From positions 1 to 64,000 of the forward strand of contig JAFAVK010000052.1 of NCBI GenBank assembly GCA_019242475.1: a DNA stretch of 64,000 bases, read 5' to 3'. Made by a program: the position numbers and the translations under genes. Of this stretch, positions 6,598 to 15,711 are shown piece by piece. The DNA comes from Acidobacteriota bacterium (GTDB lineage Bacteria > Acidobacteriota > Blastocatellia > Pyrinomonadales > Pyrinomonadaceae). A model generated the notes under the pieces. That model made no database searches. It had not been told where the DNA came from and was given only the letters and a program-made list of their open reading frames with translations. Every line of letters begins with the position of its first letter. Position 1 is the first letter of the stretch.

Positions 6598-8391
6598 ATG
6601 CCTTTTTCCCGTTCCGTTCCCCCGACGAAGAAGAAAAGAGTCACGCTCGTTGTTTCAGGCGCCGGCATCATCCTCATCGCGGTCGTCGCCGTCTTGGCCC
6701 TGAGCGCGAGCCGCGCGCAGACGGCCGTGCGCGACATCTCCTTCAGCCAACTCCGAGAGCTGTCGGAGTCCGGCGCGGCGCAGAAGGTGAGCGTCGGCGG
6801 CGAGGTCGTCACTTTGACGCAGGCGGACGGCTCCGTCGTCCGCGCCGTCGTGACGAACGCCGTCGCGCAGCACGAGGTCGTCGCGGCCTTCGAGAAGTCG
6901 AGAGTCCCCGTCGAGTTCGAGACGCAGCAGCCCGGCATTCTGGTCACCGTCCTCAACTACACGCTGCCCGCCGCGGCGCTCCTCATCTTCGCCCTCATCG
7001 GCTGGCGGGTCTACGCCAGCATGGGCGTGCAGAGCGAGTCGAGCGCGAGCGAGGCAGGCCCCGCCGAACCCGTCACCTTCCAGGACGTGGCCGGCGTGGA
7101 CGAGGCGCGCTCAGAGCTGGCCGAGACCATAGATTTCCTGCGCGACCCCGGCAAGTTCGGCCGCCTCGGCGGAAGACCGCCGCGCGGCATACTTCTTTCC
7201 GGCCCCCCGGGCACGGGCAAGACCCTGCTCGCGCGGGCCGCGGCGTGCGAGGCGGAAGTCCCGTTCCTCTCCGTTTCGGGCTCAAGCTTCCAAGAGAAGT
7301 TCGCCGGCTTAGGCGCGGCGAGAGTCAGGCGCCTGTTCGCAAGAGCGCGCAAGCTCGCGCCCTGCGTCATCTTCATCGACGAGATAGACGCCCTGGGTCG
7401 CAAGAGAGGCCGCGGCGGCGATTCGGCATCGGCCGACCAGGATCAGACCCTCAACCAACTCCTCGTCGAGATGGACGGGTTCGAGCAGTTGAGCGGCGTC
7501 GTCGTCATCGCCTCGACCAACCGCCCCGACATCCTCGATTCGGCGCTCACGCGACCGGGACGCTTCGACCGGGAGATCACGGTCAACCTCGCGGACATGC
7601 GCGGCCGCGAGCAGATACTGCGCGTCCACGCGCGGAAGCTGAAACTCGAAGACGGGCTCGACCTCGGCTGGATTGCGCGAGGCACGCCGGGCTTCTCGGG
7701 CGCGGATTTGGCGAACCTTCTCAACGAGGCGGCCATCGCGGCGACGCGCGACGGTTCTGAAGCCGTCGGCCGCCCGCACGTCGAGTACGCGCGCGACAAG
7801 ATTCTGATGGGCGTCGAGCGCAAGGGCTTCATGATGGACGAGGATGAGCGGTACGCGACGGCCGTCCACGAAGCGGGCCACGTGGCCGTCGGCCTGGCGG
7901 TGAAGAACGGCGACCCGATTCACAAGGTCTCGATTCTCCCGCGCGGAAGGGCGCTGGGCGTGACGCAGGCACTGCCCGAGCGCGACCGCCTGATGCGGAC
8001 GCGCGAATACCTCGAAGACCAGATCGCGATGCTCCTCGGCGGGCGCGCGGCGGAGATACTTCTGCTCGACACGATGACGGCGGGCGCTTCGAACGACATC
8101 GAGCGCGCCGTCGAGATCGCGCGCCGCATGGTCGCGGAGTTCGGCATGAGCCCGCTCGGCCCCATTCACCTCGGCAAGCCCGAAGACCCGCACAGCCAGA
8201 AGCTCCTCGACCGCATCGAGCACTCGACGAACGACATCGTAGACGCGCAGCTCAAGCGCGCCCTTGAAGTCGTCGATTCCCGCCGCGCAGAGATCGCGCA
8301 CCTCGTCGCCGGCCTGCTCGAACGCGACACGCTCGACGCAGACGAAATCCGCGAGAGCTTCGGCCTCAACGCCGAGCCGGTCGCGGCCTGA
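6598..8391 (+). CDS. ftsH: FtsH-like ATP-dependent zinc metalloprotease
   Basis: A 597-residue membrane AAA+ protease that extracts and degrades membrane and some cytosolic proteins. Transmembrane helices lie at about 15-35 and 119-141, flanking a short periplasmic domain. AAA module: Walker A GPPGTGKT at 202-209, pore loop FAGLGA (the usual FVGVGA with the aromatic kept), Walker B FIDEIDA from about 259, and second-region-of-homology Arg residues in RPGRFDRE. Protease module: zinc motif HEAGH at 424-428 and the third ligand Asp near 500 in TAGASND. All catalytic residues are present. It is somewhat shorter than E. coli FtsH (about 645). Transcribed alone, with a long leader upstream and a strong terminator after it. 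Acidobacteria can carry several FtsH paralogues, so this need not be the housekeeping copy. Confidence 0.9.
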   Translation: MPFSRSVPPTKKKRVTLVVSGAGIILIAVVAVLALSASRAQTAVRDISFSQLRELSESGAAQKVSVGGEVVTLTQADGSVVRAVVTNAVAQHEVVAAFEKSRVPVEFETQQPGILVTVLNYTLPAAALLIFALIGWRVYASMGVQSESSASEAGPAEPVTFQDVAGVDEARSELAETIDFLRDPGKFGRLGGRPPRGILLSGPPGTGKTLLARAAACEAEVPFLSVSGSSFQEKFAGLGAARVRRLFARARKLAPCVIFIDEIDALGRKRGRGGDSASADQDQTLNQLLVEMDGFEQLSGVVVIASTNRPDILDSALTRPGRFDREITVNLADMRGREQILRVHARKLKLEDGLDLGWIARGTPGFSGADLANLLNEAAIAATRDGSEAVGRPHVEYARDKILMGVERKGFMMDEDERYATAVHEAGHVAVGLAVKNGDPIHKVSILPRGRALGVTQALPERDRLMRTREYLEDQIAMLLGGRAAEILLLDTMTAGASNDIERAVEIARRMVAEFGMSPLGPIHLGKPEDPHSQKLLDRIEHSTNDIVDAQLKRALEVVDSRRAEIAHLVAGLLERDTLDADEIRESFGLNAEPVAA

Positions 8392-8411
8392 GCCGGGGCA
8401 GTCTTAAGTAG

Positions 8412-8462
8412 AAAGCGGAAGGCTGTCAGGAGGTCAATCTCCTCCTGACGGCCTTCCGCTTT
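8412..8462 (+). terminator. Intrinsic terminator after ftsH-like gene
   Basis: A 22-bp stem (8412-8433 with 8441-8462, one G-T wobble) with a 7-base loop begins 21 bp after the FtsH stop and is followed by a T-rich GTCTTTGTCT tail. The stem begins AAA and ends TTT, so it could also work in reverse. Confidence 0.85.
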
Positions 8463-8616
8463 GTCTTTGTCTACTGCGCCGCCGACCTGGCGGCCGCCGT
8501 TTGTCTTCTGCTTACTTGATTGTTCGCACGTTTCTCCTGTAACTTTGCCGCGTAGCGAGTCGCCTTTATGACGGGAACTGCCCTTCCTGTCTTCCGAACA
8601 CTCCCGAGCCTTTCTA

Positions 8617-9342
8617 ATGTCGTACCCGAGCGTGGAACGCATCGAACTGCCGCTCCTCCAGGAGTTGGCCGCCACGGGCGGCGCGGAGCACGTGCGTTTT
8701 CTCTACGACAGGCTCGTCGCGTACTTCCCGCAGCTCGGCCCGGAAGAGGTGCTCGCCGTCTCGAACGGACACCGAAGGCAGTGGCGGAGACTCGTGCAGG
8801 CGGCCGCAAGGGACTTGGACGAGAGGCGAGAGATAGAGCGCGACCGCGGGCGTTGGCGCCTGACGGAGAGGGGAAGAAGAAGGGTCGCGGAGGAGGAGAT
8901 ACAGTTCACCTTCGACGCGCCGCCCGCCGTCGAGACGGCCGAAGGACTCTCGCACGTCGAAGTGCAGATGATGCTGGTCGAGATCGCGCGCGTTCTGGGA
9001 TACCACGCCGAGGCCGAGTTCGACTACTACGACGTTATCTGGCGCGTGGCCGAGGACAGCCCGCGCATCAGTCACGTCTTTGAGGTGCAGCGCAAAGGGA
9101 ACGTGGACGCCGCGCTCGCCAAGTTGAAACGCGCCTACGACGCACAGCGCACGCGCCCGTTCCTTGTGGTAGACAGCGAGCGCGACACGAACCGCGCCGA
9201 ACGCCAACTGAGCCTCGCGCGCACAGGCCCCTTCCACGAGATCGGCCGCGTGACGACCATCCTCAGCTTCGAGCAGTTGAAGCGCCTCCACCGCTCGCTC
9301 ACCTCGGTCGGAGACATCCTCGCCGCACTCTTCGACCGATGA
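8617..9342 (+). CDS. Mrr_N-type winged-helix protein with nuclease-like C-terminal domain
   Basis: A 241-residue protein. Residues about 3-90 resemble the Mrr N-terminal winged-helix domain of restriction enzymes: an LPLLQEL helix, a long middle helix with RRQWRRLV, then WRLTERGRRRV. Residues about 112-215 form an alpha/beta domain with D-V-I-W, then F-E-V-Q-x-K, compatible with a PD-(D/E)xK nuclease core in which Asp, Glu-x-Gln and Lys are retained. I cannot prove catalysis. Its TGA overlaps the ATG of mutS (ATGA), so the two are co-translated, suggesting a DNA-processing role alongside this MutS. Start ATG 8617; no clear ribosome-binding site. The 225 bp upstream contain only the terminator and unassigned sequence. 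Confidence 0.6.
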   Translation: MSYPSVERIELPLLQELAATGGAEHVRFLYDRLVAYFPQLGPEEVLAVSNGHRRQWRRLVQAAARDLDERREIERDRGRWRLTERGRRRVAEEEIQFTFDAPPAVETAEGLSHVEVQMMLVEIARVLGYHAEAEFDYYDVIWRVAEDSPRISHVFEVQRKGNVDAALAKLKRAYDAQRTRPFLVVDSERDTNRAERQLSLARTGPFHEIGRVTTILSFEQLKRLHRSLTSVGDILAALFDR

Positions 9343-11948
9343 ACACGGCCACGCCGCTCCGCAGACAATACCTCGACATCAAGCGCCGCCATGCCGACGC
9401 AATCCTCCTCTTCCGCATCGGCGACTTCTACGAAGCCTTCGACGACGACGCGCGCATGCTCGCGCGCGAATTGGACATCGTCCTCACCTCGAAGCCGATG
9501 GGGCGCGGCCTGCGCGTGCCGCTCGCGGGCGTGCCGCACCACAGCCTCGAAAGACACCTCGCCACACTCATCGCGCGCGGCCACCGCGTCGCCATCTGCG
9601 AGCAGTTGACGGCGACGCCCGTCCGGGGCGAGGCGGCCGGGCGCGGACTCATCGAGCGCGACGTGGTGCGCGTCGTCACGCCCGGCACGGTGCTCGAAAC
9701 CGGTCTGCTTCAGAGCAAAGTCAATAACTATCTGGCCGCGTTCGTCACGGACGGGCGCCGGGCCGGCGTCGCCTACGCCGACGTGACGACGGGAGACTTC
9801 CAGGCGACAGAGTTGGATGCGGAGGCCGCGCTCGCGGAGCTACAGCGCATCGCGCCCGCGGAAGTTCTCGTCGCCAGAGGCTTGGCGGGACAGATTGCAG
9901 GGCTGCCGGGCTTTATCACACAGCGCCCGGACGAAAATTTTGACCCGGGGCGCGCGCGCAACGTTCTGCAAAGACATTTTCATTCGCGGTCGCTCGCGCC
10001 CTTCGGCCTGTCGCGCTGGCCGCTCGCCGCGACGGCCGCGGCCGCCGTCATCTCCTACCTGTCCGAGACGCAGGCGGGCGTGGCCGAACAGTTAACGCGG
10101 CTGACGAGCTACAACCCGGAGTCCTACATGGTTTTGGACGCGCAGGCCGTCCGCAGCCTTGAGGTGTTCGAGAACACGGGCGGCGCGCCGTCTCTGCTCT
10201 CGACCCTGGACGAGACGCGGACGGCGATGGGCGGGCGGCTGCTGCGCCGCTGGCTCCGGCAACCGCTCTTAGACCTCGCGGAAATAGCCAGAAGACAAGA
10301 GCACGTCGGCTGGTTCGTCGCGCACGACAAAGAACGCGCGGAGCTGACGGCCGCGTTGGAGAACGTCCACGACCTGGAGAGACTCTCGGGACGCGCGCGC
10401 GCGGGGCTGGCGACTCCTTCGGAAGTGTTGGCGTTGAGACAGAGCCTCGAAGCGGTGCCGCGCGTTCGCGCATTACTCCAACGCGACGCGGCAAGATTCG
10501 GCTCGGCACTCTCGACGCTCCCGACGTGCGAGGGAGTCCTCGGGCGCATACGCTCGGCCGTCAACGACGACCTGCCGCGGCGCGGCGAGAACGCGGGCGT
10601 CATCCGCGAAGGCTTCTCGGAAGAACTCGACTCTCTACGCTCGCTGCTCAGGAACGGCAAAACCTTCCTCGCGGAGATGGAGCAGCGCGAGCGAGCGCGC
10701 ACGGGAATCAAAAGTCTTCGCGTCGGCTACAACAAGGTCTTCGGCTACTTCATCGAGGTCACGAAGCCGAACCTGCACCTCGTGCCCGCGGGCTACACGC
10801 GAAAGCAGACGCTCGCGGCGTCGGAGCGCTTCGTCACGCTGGAACTCAAGGAGCACGAATCGTTAGTCCTCAACGCGCAGGAGCGCATCACGGAGCTTGA
10901 AGCGGGCATCTTCCGGCAGGTCTGCGCAGAGATAGGCCGCGCGCGGGAAGAGATTCTGTCGGCGGCCTCGACGCTCGCGCACCTCGACGCCGTCGCGTCG
11001 CTCGCGCAGAGCGCGGCGCGCTGGAATTATGTACGGCCGACGGTCGTTGACAAAGCAATTCTCAGAATTCAAGGAGGCCGCCACCCGGTTCTGGAAAGAC
11101 TGGTCGAGGAGGGGACATTCGTCGCCAACGATCTGGAACTCGGGGGCGGCGGCGCGCCGGAGATAGCGCTCATCACGGGGCCGAACATGTCGGGCAAGTC
11201 CACCTTTTTGCGTCAGGCGGCACTCGTCGTCATCATGGCGCAGGCGGGGAGCTTCGTCCCGGCCGCGGCGGCGACCGTGGGACTGACCGACCGCGTCTAC
11301 ACGCGCATCGGGCTCTACGACCGGATAGGGAGCGGCGAGTCTACCTTCATGACCGAGATGACGGAGACGGCGCACATCCTCCACCACGCCACGCCGCGCT
11401 CGCTCGTACTCCTCGACGAGCTGGGGCGAGGGACTTCGACCTACGACGGACTGGCCGTAGCGCGCGCCGTCCTCGAATACGTCCACAACCACCCGCGCCT
11501 GCGCTCGAAGACTCTCTTCGCCACGCACTACCACGAGCTGACGGCGCTCTCGGAGACGCTGCCGCGCCTGCGCAACCTGCACGTCGAGATCGCAGAGCGC
11601 GGCGGCGAGCTGGTCTTCCTCTACCGCGTCGCACCCGGCGTCGCCGAAGGCAGCTACGGCGTCTACGCCGCCAAGTTGGCGGGCCTGCCCGCGCCCGTCG
11701 TCCGCCGCGCCGAAGAATTACTCCGCGAATACGAGTCCGGCAACACCGAAGACGAAAATCTAATTACCGAAGCGGCCGAACACTTCGACGGCACGGCCTG
11801 GGGAAAGGGCGCGCGCATCGTCGAAGAACTCCTCGCGACAGATGTGGACACGCTCGCCCCCGTCGAAGCCCTCATGAAACTCTTCGAGCTGCGCCGGATG
11901 GCTGAGGGGGAGAAAGAGAAGGGGACGGGCGCGAAGAAAACGGCTTAG
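9339..11948 (+). CDS. mutS: DNA mismatch repair protein MutS (paralogue 1)
   Basis: An 869-residue MutS1-type protein. Domain I carries the mismatch-reading motif Phe30-x-Glu32 in GDFYEAF. Connector, lever and clamp domains follow, then the ATPase with Walker A GPNMSGKST at 614-622, Walker B LVLLDELGRGTST, and the ATHYHEL switch. The C-terminal helix-turn-helix region is present. It recognises mispairs and recruits MutL; no mutL lies in the window. The signature region after Walker A (IGLYDRIGSGESTFMTEM) differs from the canonical SDDL-type sequence found in the second mutS at 48830, so the two are ancient paralogues. It overlaps the nuclease-like gene upstream by 4 bp. The stop is followed by inverted repeat B1. 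Confidence 0.9.
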   Translation: MNTATPLRRQYLDIKRRHADAILLFRIGDFYEAFDDDARMLARELDIVLTSKPMGRGLRVPLAGVPHHSLERHLATLIARGHRVAICEQLTATPVRGEAAGRGLIERDVVRVVTPGTVLETGLLQSKVNNYLAAFVTDGRRAGVAYADVTTGDFQATELDAEAALAELQRIAPAEVLVARGLAGQIAGLPGFITQRPDENFDPGRARNVLQRHFHSRSLAPFGLSRWPLAATAAAAVISYLSETQAGVAEQLTRLTSYNPESYMVLDAQAVRSLEVFENTGGAPSLLSTLDETRTAMGGRLLRRWLRQPLLDLAEIARRQEHVGWFVAHDKERAELTAALENVHDLERLSGRARAGLATPSEVLALRQSLEAVPRVRALLQRDAARFGSALSTLPTCEGVLGRIRSAVNDDLPRRGENAGVIREGFSEELDSLRSLLRNGKTFLAEMEQRERARTGIKSLRVGYNKVFGYFIEVTKPNLHLVPAGYTRKQTLAASERFVTLELKEHESLVLNAQERITELEAGIFRQVCAEIGRAREEILSAASTLAHLDAVASLAQSAARWNYVRPTVVDKAILRIQGGRHPVLERLVEEGTFVANDLELGGGGAPEIALITGPNMSGKSTFLRQAALVVIMAQAGSFVPAAAATVGLTDRVYTRIGLYDRIGSGESTFMTEMTETAHILHHATPRSLVLLDELGRGTSTYDGLAVARAVLEYVHNHPRLRSKTLFATHYHELTALSETLPRLRNLHVEIAERGGELVFLYRVAPGVAEGSYGVYAAKLAGLPAPVVRRAEELLREYESGNTEDENLITEAAEHFDGTAWGKGARIVEELLATDVDTLAPVEALMKLFELRRMAEGEKEKGTGAKKTA

Positions 11949-11962
11949 GGAAATGAAGAATA

Positions 11963-12048
11963 AGTGAATGATGAGTGATGAGTGATGAGTGATGAATATT
12001 TCAACGTTGAAATATTCATCACTCATCACTCATCACTCATCATTCACT
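11963..12048. repeat. Heptad inverted element, family B (copy B1), perfect 86-bp palindrome
   Basis: Bases 11963-12005 and 12006-12048 are exact reverse complements with no loop: a 43-bp arm containing tandem GATGAGT units and ending AATATTTCAAC/GTTGAAATATT at the centre. It sits between the convergent ends of mutS and the CDF transporter, and its right end contains the transporter's TGA stop (12044-12046, minus strand). No T-run. Confidence 0.95.
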
Positions 12049-12949
12049 CCGCCGGGTCGGTATGAATTTGCACGCGGGAGCGCGGAATCTCTTTTTCGAT
12101 GGCGTTGATGACGCGTTCGGTCAGGTCGTGCGCCTGTTGGAGCGTCTGGTCGGCCTCGACTTCGAGGTGGAGGTCGATGAACTTGTGCGAGCCGGAGCGG
12201 CGCGTGCGCAGATCGTGAAAGCCGAGGACTCCGTCTCCGCGAAAACGTTCGACGACCGCGGCCACCTGCGCGTCGATGGCGCGCGGGAGCCGCCTGTCCA
12301 TCAACACGTTGACCGCCTCGCGCGCCACGTCCACCGCCGACCAGAGGATGAAGCCCGAAATCAGCATCGAGATGAGCGGGTCGGCGAGCGTCCAGCCCGT
12401 CAGCGCCACGAGCAGCAGCGCGAAGAGCGCCGCGCCGTTCGTGTACACGTCCGTCGCGTAATGAACCGCGTCCGCGGTGAGCGCGGGCGAGTCCGTCTGG
12501 CGCGCGACGCGGCGCAGGCGCGCGACGAGCGCGACACTGACGACGCAGGCGACGGCCATCGTGCCGACGCCGAGCCACTCGGAGGCCGTCGGGTGCGGCG
12601 TGACGATGCGGCGGACGGCTTCCCAGAGCAGTACGAGCCCCGAGGCGCAGATGACGAAGGATTGGAAGAGGCCGGCGAGTGATTCGGCCTTGCCGTGGCC
12701 GTAGCGGTGATCTTCGTCGGGCGGGACGGAGGCGGCGCGCACGGCGTAGTAGTTAATCGCCGACGCGAAGATGTCCATCGTCGAGTCGAGCAGCGAAGCC
12801 CAGACGCTCATCGACCCCGTGAGCACGCCCGTCAGCGTCTTCAAAGCGATGAGGAACGCGGCCGCCGCGACGGAGAGGCGCGCGACCGAAGCTTTGAGCT
12901 TCGCCTCGGAGGCGTGCACGCCTGCGGCCTGTGAACTCACTTCCTGCAT
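12044..12949 (-). CDS. Cation diffusion facilitator (CDF) family metal transporter
   Basis: A 301-residue protein with about six hydrophobic helices and a C-terminal cytoplasmic alpha/beta domain. The metal-site residues of the family are visible: LDSTMDIFAS in helix 2 and HYATDVYTN in helix 5, and the DHRYGHGKAES loop between helices 2 and 3 is characteristic. CDF proteins export Zn(II), Fe(II), Mn(II) or similar cations by proton antiport; the substrate here is not determined. The C-terminal domain (about 210-301) has DLHLEVEADQTLQQAHDLTE, typical of the dimerisation domain. It is last in the minus-strand run that begins with pdhA. Its stop codon lies inside palindrome B1. Confidence 0.85.
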   Translation of the reverse strand: MQEVSSQAAGVHASEAKLKASVARLSVAAAAFLIALKTLTGVLTGSMSVWASLLDSTMDIFASAINYYAVRAASVPPDEDHRYGHGKAESLAGLFQSFVICASGLVLLWEAVRRIVTPHPTASEWLGVGTMAVACVVSVALVARLRRVARQTDSPALTADAVHYATDVYTNGAALFALLLVALTGWTLADPLISMLISGFILWSAVDVAREAVNVLMDRRLPRAIDAQVAAVVERFRGDGVLGFHDLRTRRSGSHKFIDLHLEVEADQTLQQAHDLTERVINAIEKEIPRSRVQIHTDPAE

Positions 12950-12978
12950 AGTTTGTTTCCGCGCCGGATTGTAGCAAA

Positions 12979-14007
12979 TCAGTGTGCGAGCGCGTCAGGG
13001 TGCTCGGAGACCTCTTCCTCAAACCGATTCCGCCTTAAAGTGACCACGGCGACGCCCGCGAAGATGAGGAGCGTCGCGACGGCGTGTCGCAGGCCCGGCC
13101 GCTCGCCCGCGCCGAGCAGGAGCGGGGCCACGACGAAGGCGAAGAGCGGCTGGAGGTAGATGTAGACGGCCACCGTGCTCGGCGAGACACGTTCGAGCGC
13201 CCACGCGTTGAGGTAGTAGGCGCCGACCGTCTGCACGAGCACCGTGTAGACGAGCACGAGCCAGACGAGGAGGCCGACCGAGGAGAAGTCTGTCTGCGCG
13301 AGTTGGTAGCCGCCGAAGGGGACGGCGGCCAGGGAGCCGATGGCGAAGAGCCACGTCATCGCCGTGAGCGCGCCGTAGCGCCGGAACACGTCTTGAGAGA
13401 GGGCAATGTACGCGCCGTAGCAGCAGGTGTTGGCGACGAGAAGCAGATTGCCCTTCATCGTGTCGCCGCCGAGGCTCGCGCGCAGAGGGTCGATCAGGTA
13501 GACGACCCCCGCCGCGGCGATGAGCGTCCCCGTGGTGACGCGTAACGTCAACCTGTCTCGACCTAGCAGCGCGCCGACGAGGAGCGTGAAGACGGGGATG
13601 GTCGCGTTGAGCAGAGCGGCGTTGACGGCCGTCGAGAGCGAGAGACCTTTGAGATAGAGGAACTGGTTGAGGACTACGCCGAGGAGGCTGTAGAGCGCGA
13701 GCCGCGCGCGGTCGCGGCGCCCGGGCCTGACGAGCCGCCCGCGCAGGCCCAGCAGGAGCAGGAAGGAGACGGCCGCGCCCCCGACGCGGATCGCAACGAG
13801 CCCCGTGCTCGGCACGGCCCGCAGCGCGATCTTCCCCAAGACCGGCCACGTCCCGAAGATGACCTGCACCGCGAGGAGCGCGACGTGCGGCCCGTAAGAA
13901 GAGACGGGGAGAAGGGGTGACTGGGTGACTGGGGGACGTTTGATGACGCGGCCTCTTCCCCCAGTCACCCAGTCACCCCTTCTCCCCGTCTGCTTCCCAC
14001 CGCGCAA
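12979..14007 (-). CDS. DMT-superfamily (EamA) permease
   Basis: A membrane protein with about ten hydrophobic segments in two EamA-type halves (first half ending ...AAAGVVYLIDP, second half with SPSTVAVYIYLQPLFAFVVAPLLLG). It is probably an inner-membrane drug/metabolite exporter of unknown substrate. The start is uncertain. The full frame begins at TTG 14007, but its first 35 or so residues would be translated straight through inverted repeat G (13902-13991). GTG 13968 lies inside the repeat, and GTG 13869 would clip the first helix. So either the repeat has been captured as an N-terminal extension or translation starts inside it. It runs with the pdh genes and lies 29 bp ahead of the CDF gene. 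Confidence 0.75.
   Translation of the reverse strand: MRGGKQTGRRGDWVTGGRGRVIKRPPVTQSPLLPVSSYGPHVALLAVQVIFGTWPVLGKIALRAVPSTGLVAIRVGGAAVSFLLLLGLRGRLVRPGRRDRARLALYSLLGVVLNQFLYLKGLSLSTAVNAALLNATIPVFTLLVGALLGRDRLTLRVTTGTLIAAAGVVYLIDPLRASLGGDTMKGNLLLVANTCCYGAYIALSQDVFRRYGALTAMTWLFAIGSLAAVPFGGYQLAQTDFSSVGLLVWLVLVYTVLVQTVGAYYLNAWALERVSPSTVAVYIYLQPLFAFVVAPLLLGAGERPGLRHAVATLLIFAGVAVVTLRRNRFEEEVSEHPDALAH
13902..13991. repeat. Octad inverted element, family G
   Basis: 35-bp perfect arms (13902-13936 and 13957-13991) made of 8-bp units (AGACGGGG, AGAAGGGG, TGACTGGG, TGACTGGG), with a 20-base centre. Same architecture as the 7-bp families but period 8. It overlaps the 5' end of the DMT permease frame. Confidence 0.85.
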
Positions 14008-14208
14008 TCAGCTATATTCGCCGCCCTTCGCGCCGGTGCCTTCGCCGGGCTCGCCCGCGCCGGTGTTGGAGGGGTCGGCCTGGGCATCGGGCGAGGAGGA
14101 GCCGGTGTTCTGGCCCTCGGGCGTCTGCCCGTGCTGCGCGCCGTACTCCTGGCTCTCCGCGTCGGTGGTGACGTTCGCGGGCGCCTCTTCGGGTTGGTTC
14201 GTGCTCAT
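14008..14208 (-). CDS. Small acidic, probably disordered protein
   Basis: A 66-residue protein rich in Glu, Gly, Pro, Gln and Ser with no hydrophobic core and no recognisable domain. An AAGGGGACACG site just upstream of ATG 14208 supports translation, and it lies 18 bp after the E2 stop. Codon usage matches the neighbours. I do not recognise it; it could be a small regulatory or accessory peptide of the pdh operon. Confidence 0.5.
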   Translation of the reverse strand: MSTNQPEEAPANVTTDAESQEYGAQHGQTPEGQNTGSSSPDAQADPSNTGAGEPGEGTGAKGGEYS

Positions 14209-14226
14209 CGTGTCCCCTTGTCGGTT

Positions 14227-15612
14227 CTAAGCGATCAGGTAGAGCGGGTTTTCGAGAATCTTCTTGAGCGTCTGGAGGAACTGCGCGCCGGTCGCGCCGT
14301 CCACGATGCGGTGGTCGCAGGAGAGCGTGACCTTCATCAACTGGCGCACCACGACCTCGCCGTCGCGGACGACGGGCGTGGGCGTCATCGCGCCGACGGC
14401 GAGGATGCACGCCTCGGGCGGGTTGATGAGCGCCGTGAACTCGCTGATGCCGAACATGCCGAGGTTGCTCACGGAGAAGGTCGCGCCGGTGTACTCCTCG
14501 GGCGCCAGCTTGCGGTTGCGCGCGCGTTCGGCGAGTTCTTTGACTTCGCGGCTGATCTGCCCGACCGACTTTGTATTCGCCGCGCGCACGACCGGCGTGA
14601 TGAGGCCGTTCTCAAGCGCCACGGCGACGCCCACGTCGGCGCGCTCGTAGTAGCGGATGGTCTTCTCCTGGAAGGAGGCGTTGACGGCCGGGTGCCGCAT
14701 GAGCGCGTGGGCCGCGACCTTGATGACGAAGTCGTTGATGCTGACCTTGTTCTCGGGGTCGAGCGCGTTCAACTGCTTACGCATCTCGGCCGTCCTGTCC
14801 ATCTCGATCTCGGTCGTGAGGAAGATGTGCGGGATGGGGCCGAGCGAGGTGACGAGCCGGCGCGCGATGGTCGCGCGCATCGTCGAAACGTTCTCCTCGC
14901 GGTAGGGTGCGGCGCCGCCGGCGGGTTGGACGGCGGGCTGTTGCACCGGGGCCGGACGCGCCTGCTCTTCCTGCGGCTGTGCGGCGGACTGAGTCTGCGG
15001 CTGCGCCGCGGAGCCGGCCTTCATGGCGGCCTCGATGTCGCGCTTGACGATGCGGCCGCCGGGGCCGCTGCCCGTCAAGTTGTGGAGGTTGATGCCGGCG
15101 TCGGCCGCCATGCGCGCGGCGATGGGCGAGACAATGAGCCGGCCGTCGCCGCGCTGGCCGTTGCCGCCCGCGCTCGCTTGCGGCTGCGCCTGTGGTGCTT
15201 CTTTAGTCGGCTGTTCGGCGGATGCGGTGTCGCCCATCCACTGTCCCGGCTGATAGTCGGAAGGCGCGTCGCTCTTGGCGGGTTGACTCTCCTGCCTCTC
15301 CTCGACGGGCTCTTTCTTCTCGGCCTGCGCCGCGCCCTTAGAGGCTTCGGTGACGAGGCCGGAGATGTCCTCGTCCGGCTCGCCGATGATGGCGATGATG
15401 GCGCCGAGCGGGACGGTCTCGCCCTCCGGCACGAGAATCTTGCGCAGCACGCCCGTGGCGAGCGCCTGCGCCTCCATCGTCGCCTTGTCGGTGTCGATCT
15501 CGGCCAGCCCCTCGCCGACACTGACCTTGTCGCCTTCCTTCTTCAGCCAGCGCGAGAGCTGCCCCTCCTCCATCGTCGGCGACAACTTCGGCATCACGAC
15601 CTGCGTAGCCAT
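14227..15612 (-). CDS. pdhC: Pyruvate dehydrogenase complex E2 (dihydrolipoamide acetyltransferase)
   Basis: A 461-residue protein with a single N-terminal lipoyl domain (lipoylated Lys43 in EIDTDKATME), a Pro/Ala/Gln-rich linker, and a peripheral-subunit-binding domain (about 160-195, SPIAARMAADAGINLHNLTG then GPGGRIVKRDIE). A second Ala/Gln/Pro linker leads to the catalytic core, with active-site DHRIVDG near residue 430. It transfers acetyl from E1-bound intermediates to CoA. Start ATG 15612 with an AAGGGG site. E1 beta lies immediately upstream, separated by repeat D. The E3 subunit is not in the window. Confidence 0.93.
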   Translation of the reverse strand: MATQVVMPKLSPTMEEGQLSRWLKKEGDKVSVGEGLAEIDTDKATMEAQALATGVLRKILVPEGETVPLGAIIAIIGEPDEDISGLVTEASKGAAQAEKKEPVEERQESQPAKSDAPSDYQPGQWMGDTASAEQPTKEAPQAQPQASAGGNGQRGDGRLIVSPIAARMAADAGINLHNLTGSGPGGRIVKRDIEAAMKAGSAAQPQTQSAAQPQEEQARPAPVQQPAVQPAGGAAPYREENVSTMRATIARRLVTSLGPIPHIFLTTEIEMDRTAEMRKQLNALDPENKVSINDFVIKVAAHALMRHPAVNASFQEKTIRYYERADVGVAVALENGLITPVVRAANTKSVGQISREVKELAERARNRKLAPEEYTGATFSVSNLGMFGISEFTALINPPEACILAVGAMTPTPVVRDGEVVVRQLMKVTLSCDHRIVDGATGAQFLQTLKKILENPLYLIA

Positions 15613-15623
15613 TGGAACCCCTT

Positions 15624-15710
15624 AGTTTTCAGTTTTCAGTTTTCAGTTTTCAGTCGGCAGAATTCAGCCACGTGTCTGAGCTGAAAGCTAAAAACTGAAA
15701 ACTGAAAACT
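15624..15710. repeat. Heptad inverted element, family D
   Basis: The left arm has four tandem AGTTTTC units (15624-15653); the right arm (15680-15710) carries the complementary GAAAACT units with a few substitutions. It fills the gap between the E1 beta stop and the E2 ribosome-binding site, and the E1 beta TGA (15712-15714) abuts or lies in its last unit. Confidence 0.85.
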
Positions 15711-15711
15711 G

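Noticed and set aside
9339..11948. First mutS as MutS2
   Set aside because: It has the N-terminal mismatch-reading domain with Phe-x-Glu and lacks a C-terminal Smr domain, so it is a MutS1-type protein.
14131..15684. A 517-codon open frame on the plus strand opposite the E2 gene
   Set aside because: It is the antisense shadow of a well-supported acetyltransferase gene; the translation is Arg/Leu/Val low-complexity without family motifs, as expected for GC-rich codons read in reverse.
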